From Candidatus Gastranaerophilales bacterium (GTDB lineage Bacteria > Cyanobacteriota > Vampirovibrionia > Gastranaerophilales > Gastranaerophilaceae): 6,095 nt of DNA. Shown piece after piece: positions 5,493 through 6,095 of this stretch. The notes below the pieces were generated by a model that saw nothing but the letters and a program-made list of their open reading frames with translations, ran no database searches and had not been told where the DNA came from. Position 1 is the stretch's first letter; the number at the start of each line of letters is the position of its first letter. The stretch spans positions 1 through 6,095 of the forward strand of contig CANQLK010000112.1 in NCBI GenBank assembly GCA_947624665.1, given 5' to 3'. Position numbers and translations under genes: made by a program.

Positions 5493-6095
5493 ATGACATT
5501 TAAATCAAAAATCAAAACTATAGAATGGGTAAACAATACCTCAAGAATGATTGACCAAAGAATACTTCCTAACGAATTTAAAACGGTTGATATTCATAAT
5601 GTAAAAGAAATGTATTATGCAATAAAAGATATGATAGTAAGAGGAGCGCCTGCAATAGGCATTGCAGGCGCCCACGGCGTTTCTTTATCGGCAATTGAGT
5701 TATCTAAAAGCATAACGGACAAAAAAGAATTTATCAATAAACTTAAAGAAGATGCACAATACCTGAAGTCATCAAGACCAACGGCAGTAAATCTTATGTG
5801 GGGAGTAGATAAACAAGTAAATCTTGCACAAAAAACGCAAGGAACTACGAAAGAAATAACAAACGCTTTAATACAAAACGGAATAAAACTTGAGAATGAA
5901 GATATAGAGATTAATAAAAGGATGGGAGATTATGGAGCCGAAGTTGTACCAAAAGGAGCTGCCATCTTAACGCATTGCAATGCGGGAGCATTGGCTACCG
6001 TAGGATATGGAACGGCACTGGGTGTAATAAGAAGCGCATTTGCAAAAGACCCCACAATAAAAGTTTTTGCGGATGAAACCCGACCCCGTCAGCAG
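5493..6095 (+). CDS. mtnA: S-methyl-5-thioribose-1-phosphate isomerase, N-terminal part (cut by window end)
   Basis: Converts 5-methylthioribose-1-phosphate to 5-methylthioribulose-1-phosphate in the methionine salvage pathway; cytosolic, related to eIF2B subunits. 201 codons are present of a usual 340-370, and the frame is open to the window edge. Family hallmarks: IEWVNN near the start (10-15), VRGAPAIGIAGAHG (49-62), SSRPTAVNLMWGVD (93-106), LTHCNAGALATVGYGTALGV (159-178) with the likely catalytic Cys162, and ADETRPRQQ (193-201), where the family usually has ETRP-x-xQG. The later catalytic Asp lies beyond the window. ATG 5493 is preceded by AAAGGTGA (5481-5488), four bases after the membrane-protein stop. 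Related eIF2B-like or ribose-1,5-bisphosphate isomerases share this fold, but the HCNAGALAT and ETRP wording favours MtnA. Confidence 0.93.
   Translation, partial: MTFKSKIKTIEWVNNTSRMIDQRILPNEFKTVDIHNVKEMYYAIKDMIVRGAPAIGIAGAHGVSLSAIELSKSITDKKEFINKLKEDAQYLKSSRPTAVNLMWGVDKQVNLAQKTQGTTKEITNALIQNGIKLENEDIEINKRMGDYGAEVVPKGAAILTHCNAGALATVGYGTALGVIRSAFAKDPTIKVFADETRPRQQ
5646..5671 (+). repeat. 11-bp perfect inverted repeat inside mtnA
   Basis: GCGCCTGCAAT (5646-5656) and its exact reverse complement ATTGCAGGCGC (5661-5671) are separated by four bases, AGGC. The resulting mRNA hairpin would be strong for this AT-rich region. It encodes the conserved GAPAIGIAGA segment, whose repeated Ala/Gly/Ile codons partly explain the symmetry. 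It is not followed by a T-run, so it is not a terminator. Confidence 0.75.

Overview
The window is AT-rich bacterial DNA (roughly a third GC by eye) with tightly packed genes read in the standard code. It starts inside the 5' part of fusA (minus strand) and ends inside mtnA (plus strand). AT-rich codon use, a cytosolic-looking protein with a short N-terminal VFKG motif, and GC-rich 'GCGA' intergenic repeats remind me of gut Gastranaerophilales (Vampirovibrionia/Melainabacteria, Cyanobacteriota). That placement is from memory and is tentative; some Firmicutes are not excluded.

Layout. 1-226: fusA N-terminus, minus strand. 227-797: about 570 bp without a convincing gene, holding a candidate fusA promoter, a 10-bp inverted repeat, and two tandem copies of a 102-bp, clearly GC-richer repeat whose copy differences mostly spare small hairpins. 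798-1016: a possible 72-residue hydrophilic protein. 1078-2112: a membrane-anchored SGNH-hydrolase-like protein with a run of ten C inside its reading frame, a plausible phase-variation switch. 2173-3456: asnS, asparaginyl-tRNA synthetase. 3463-4458 (minus): a zincin-like HExxH protein convergent with asnS. 4569-5048: ruvC, with a TATAAT placed so close to its ATG that the mRNA may be leaderless. 5048-5488: a small polytopic membrane protein overlapping ruvC by one base. 5493-6095: mtnA, cut by the window end.

The most unusual structure is a pair of near-identical leaders in front of the SGNH gene and asnS. Each has TATGAT, three bases later ATTAACCC, then GGGTTAAT overlapping the ribosome binding site, then ATG AAA AAA. 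The two arms form a perfect 8-bp inverted repeat in both. The leaders also act as imperfect direct repeats flanking the SGNH gene, so recombination between them would remove exactly that gene and leave asnS with an intact leader. Together with the C10 tract, this makes the SGNH gene look like a variable or accessory surface-modification gene placed in front of an essential housekeeping gene.

The ruvC, membrane-protein and mtnA genes look like one co-transcribed unit; they have no obvious shared pathway. I see no tRNA, rRNA, CRISPR array, transposase or attachment site.
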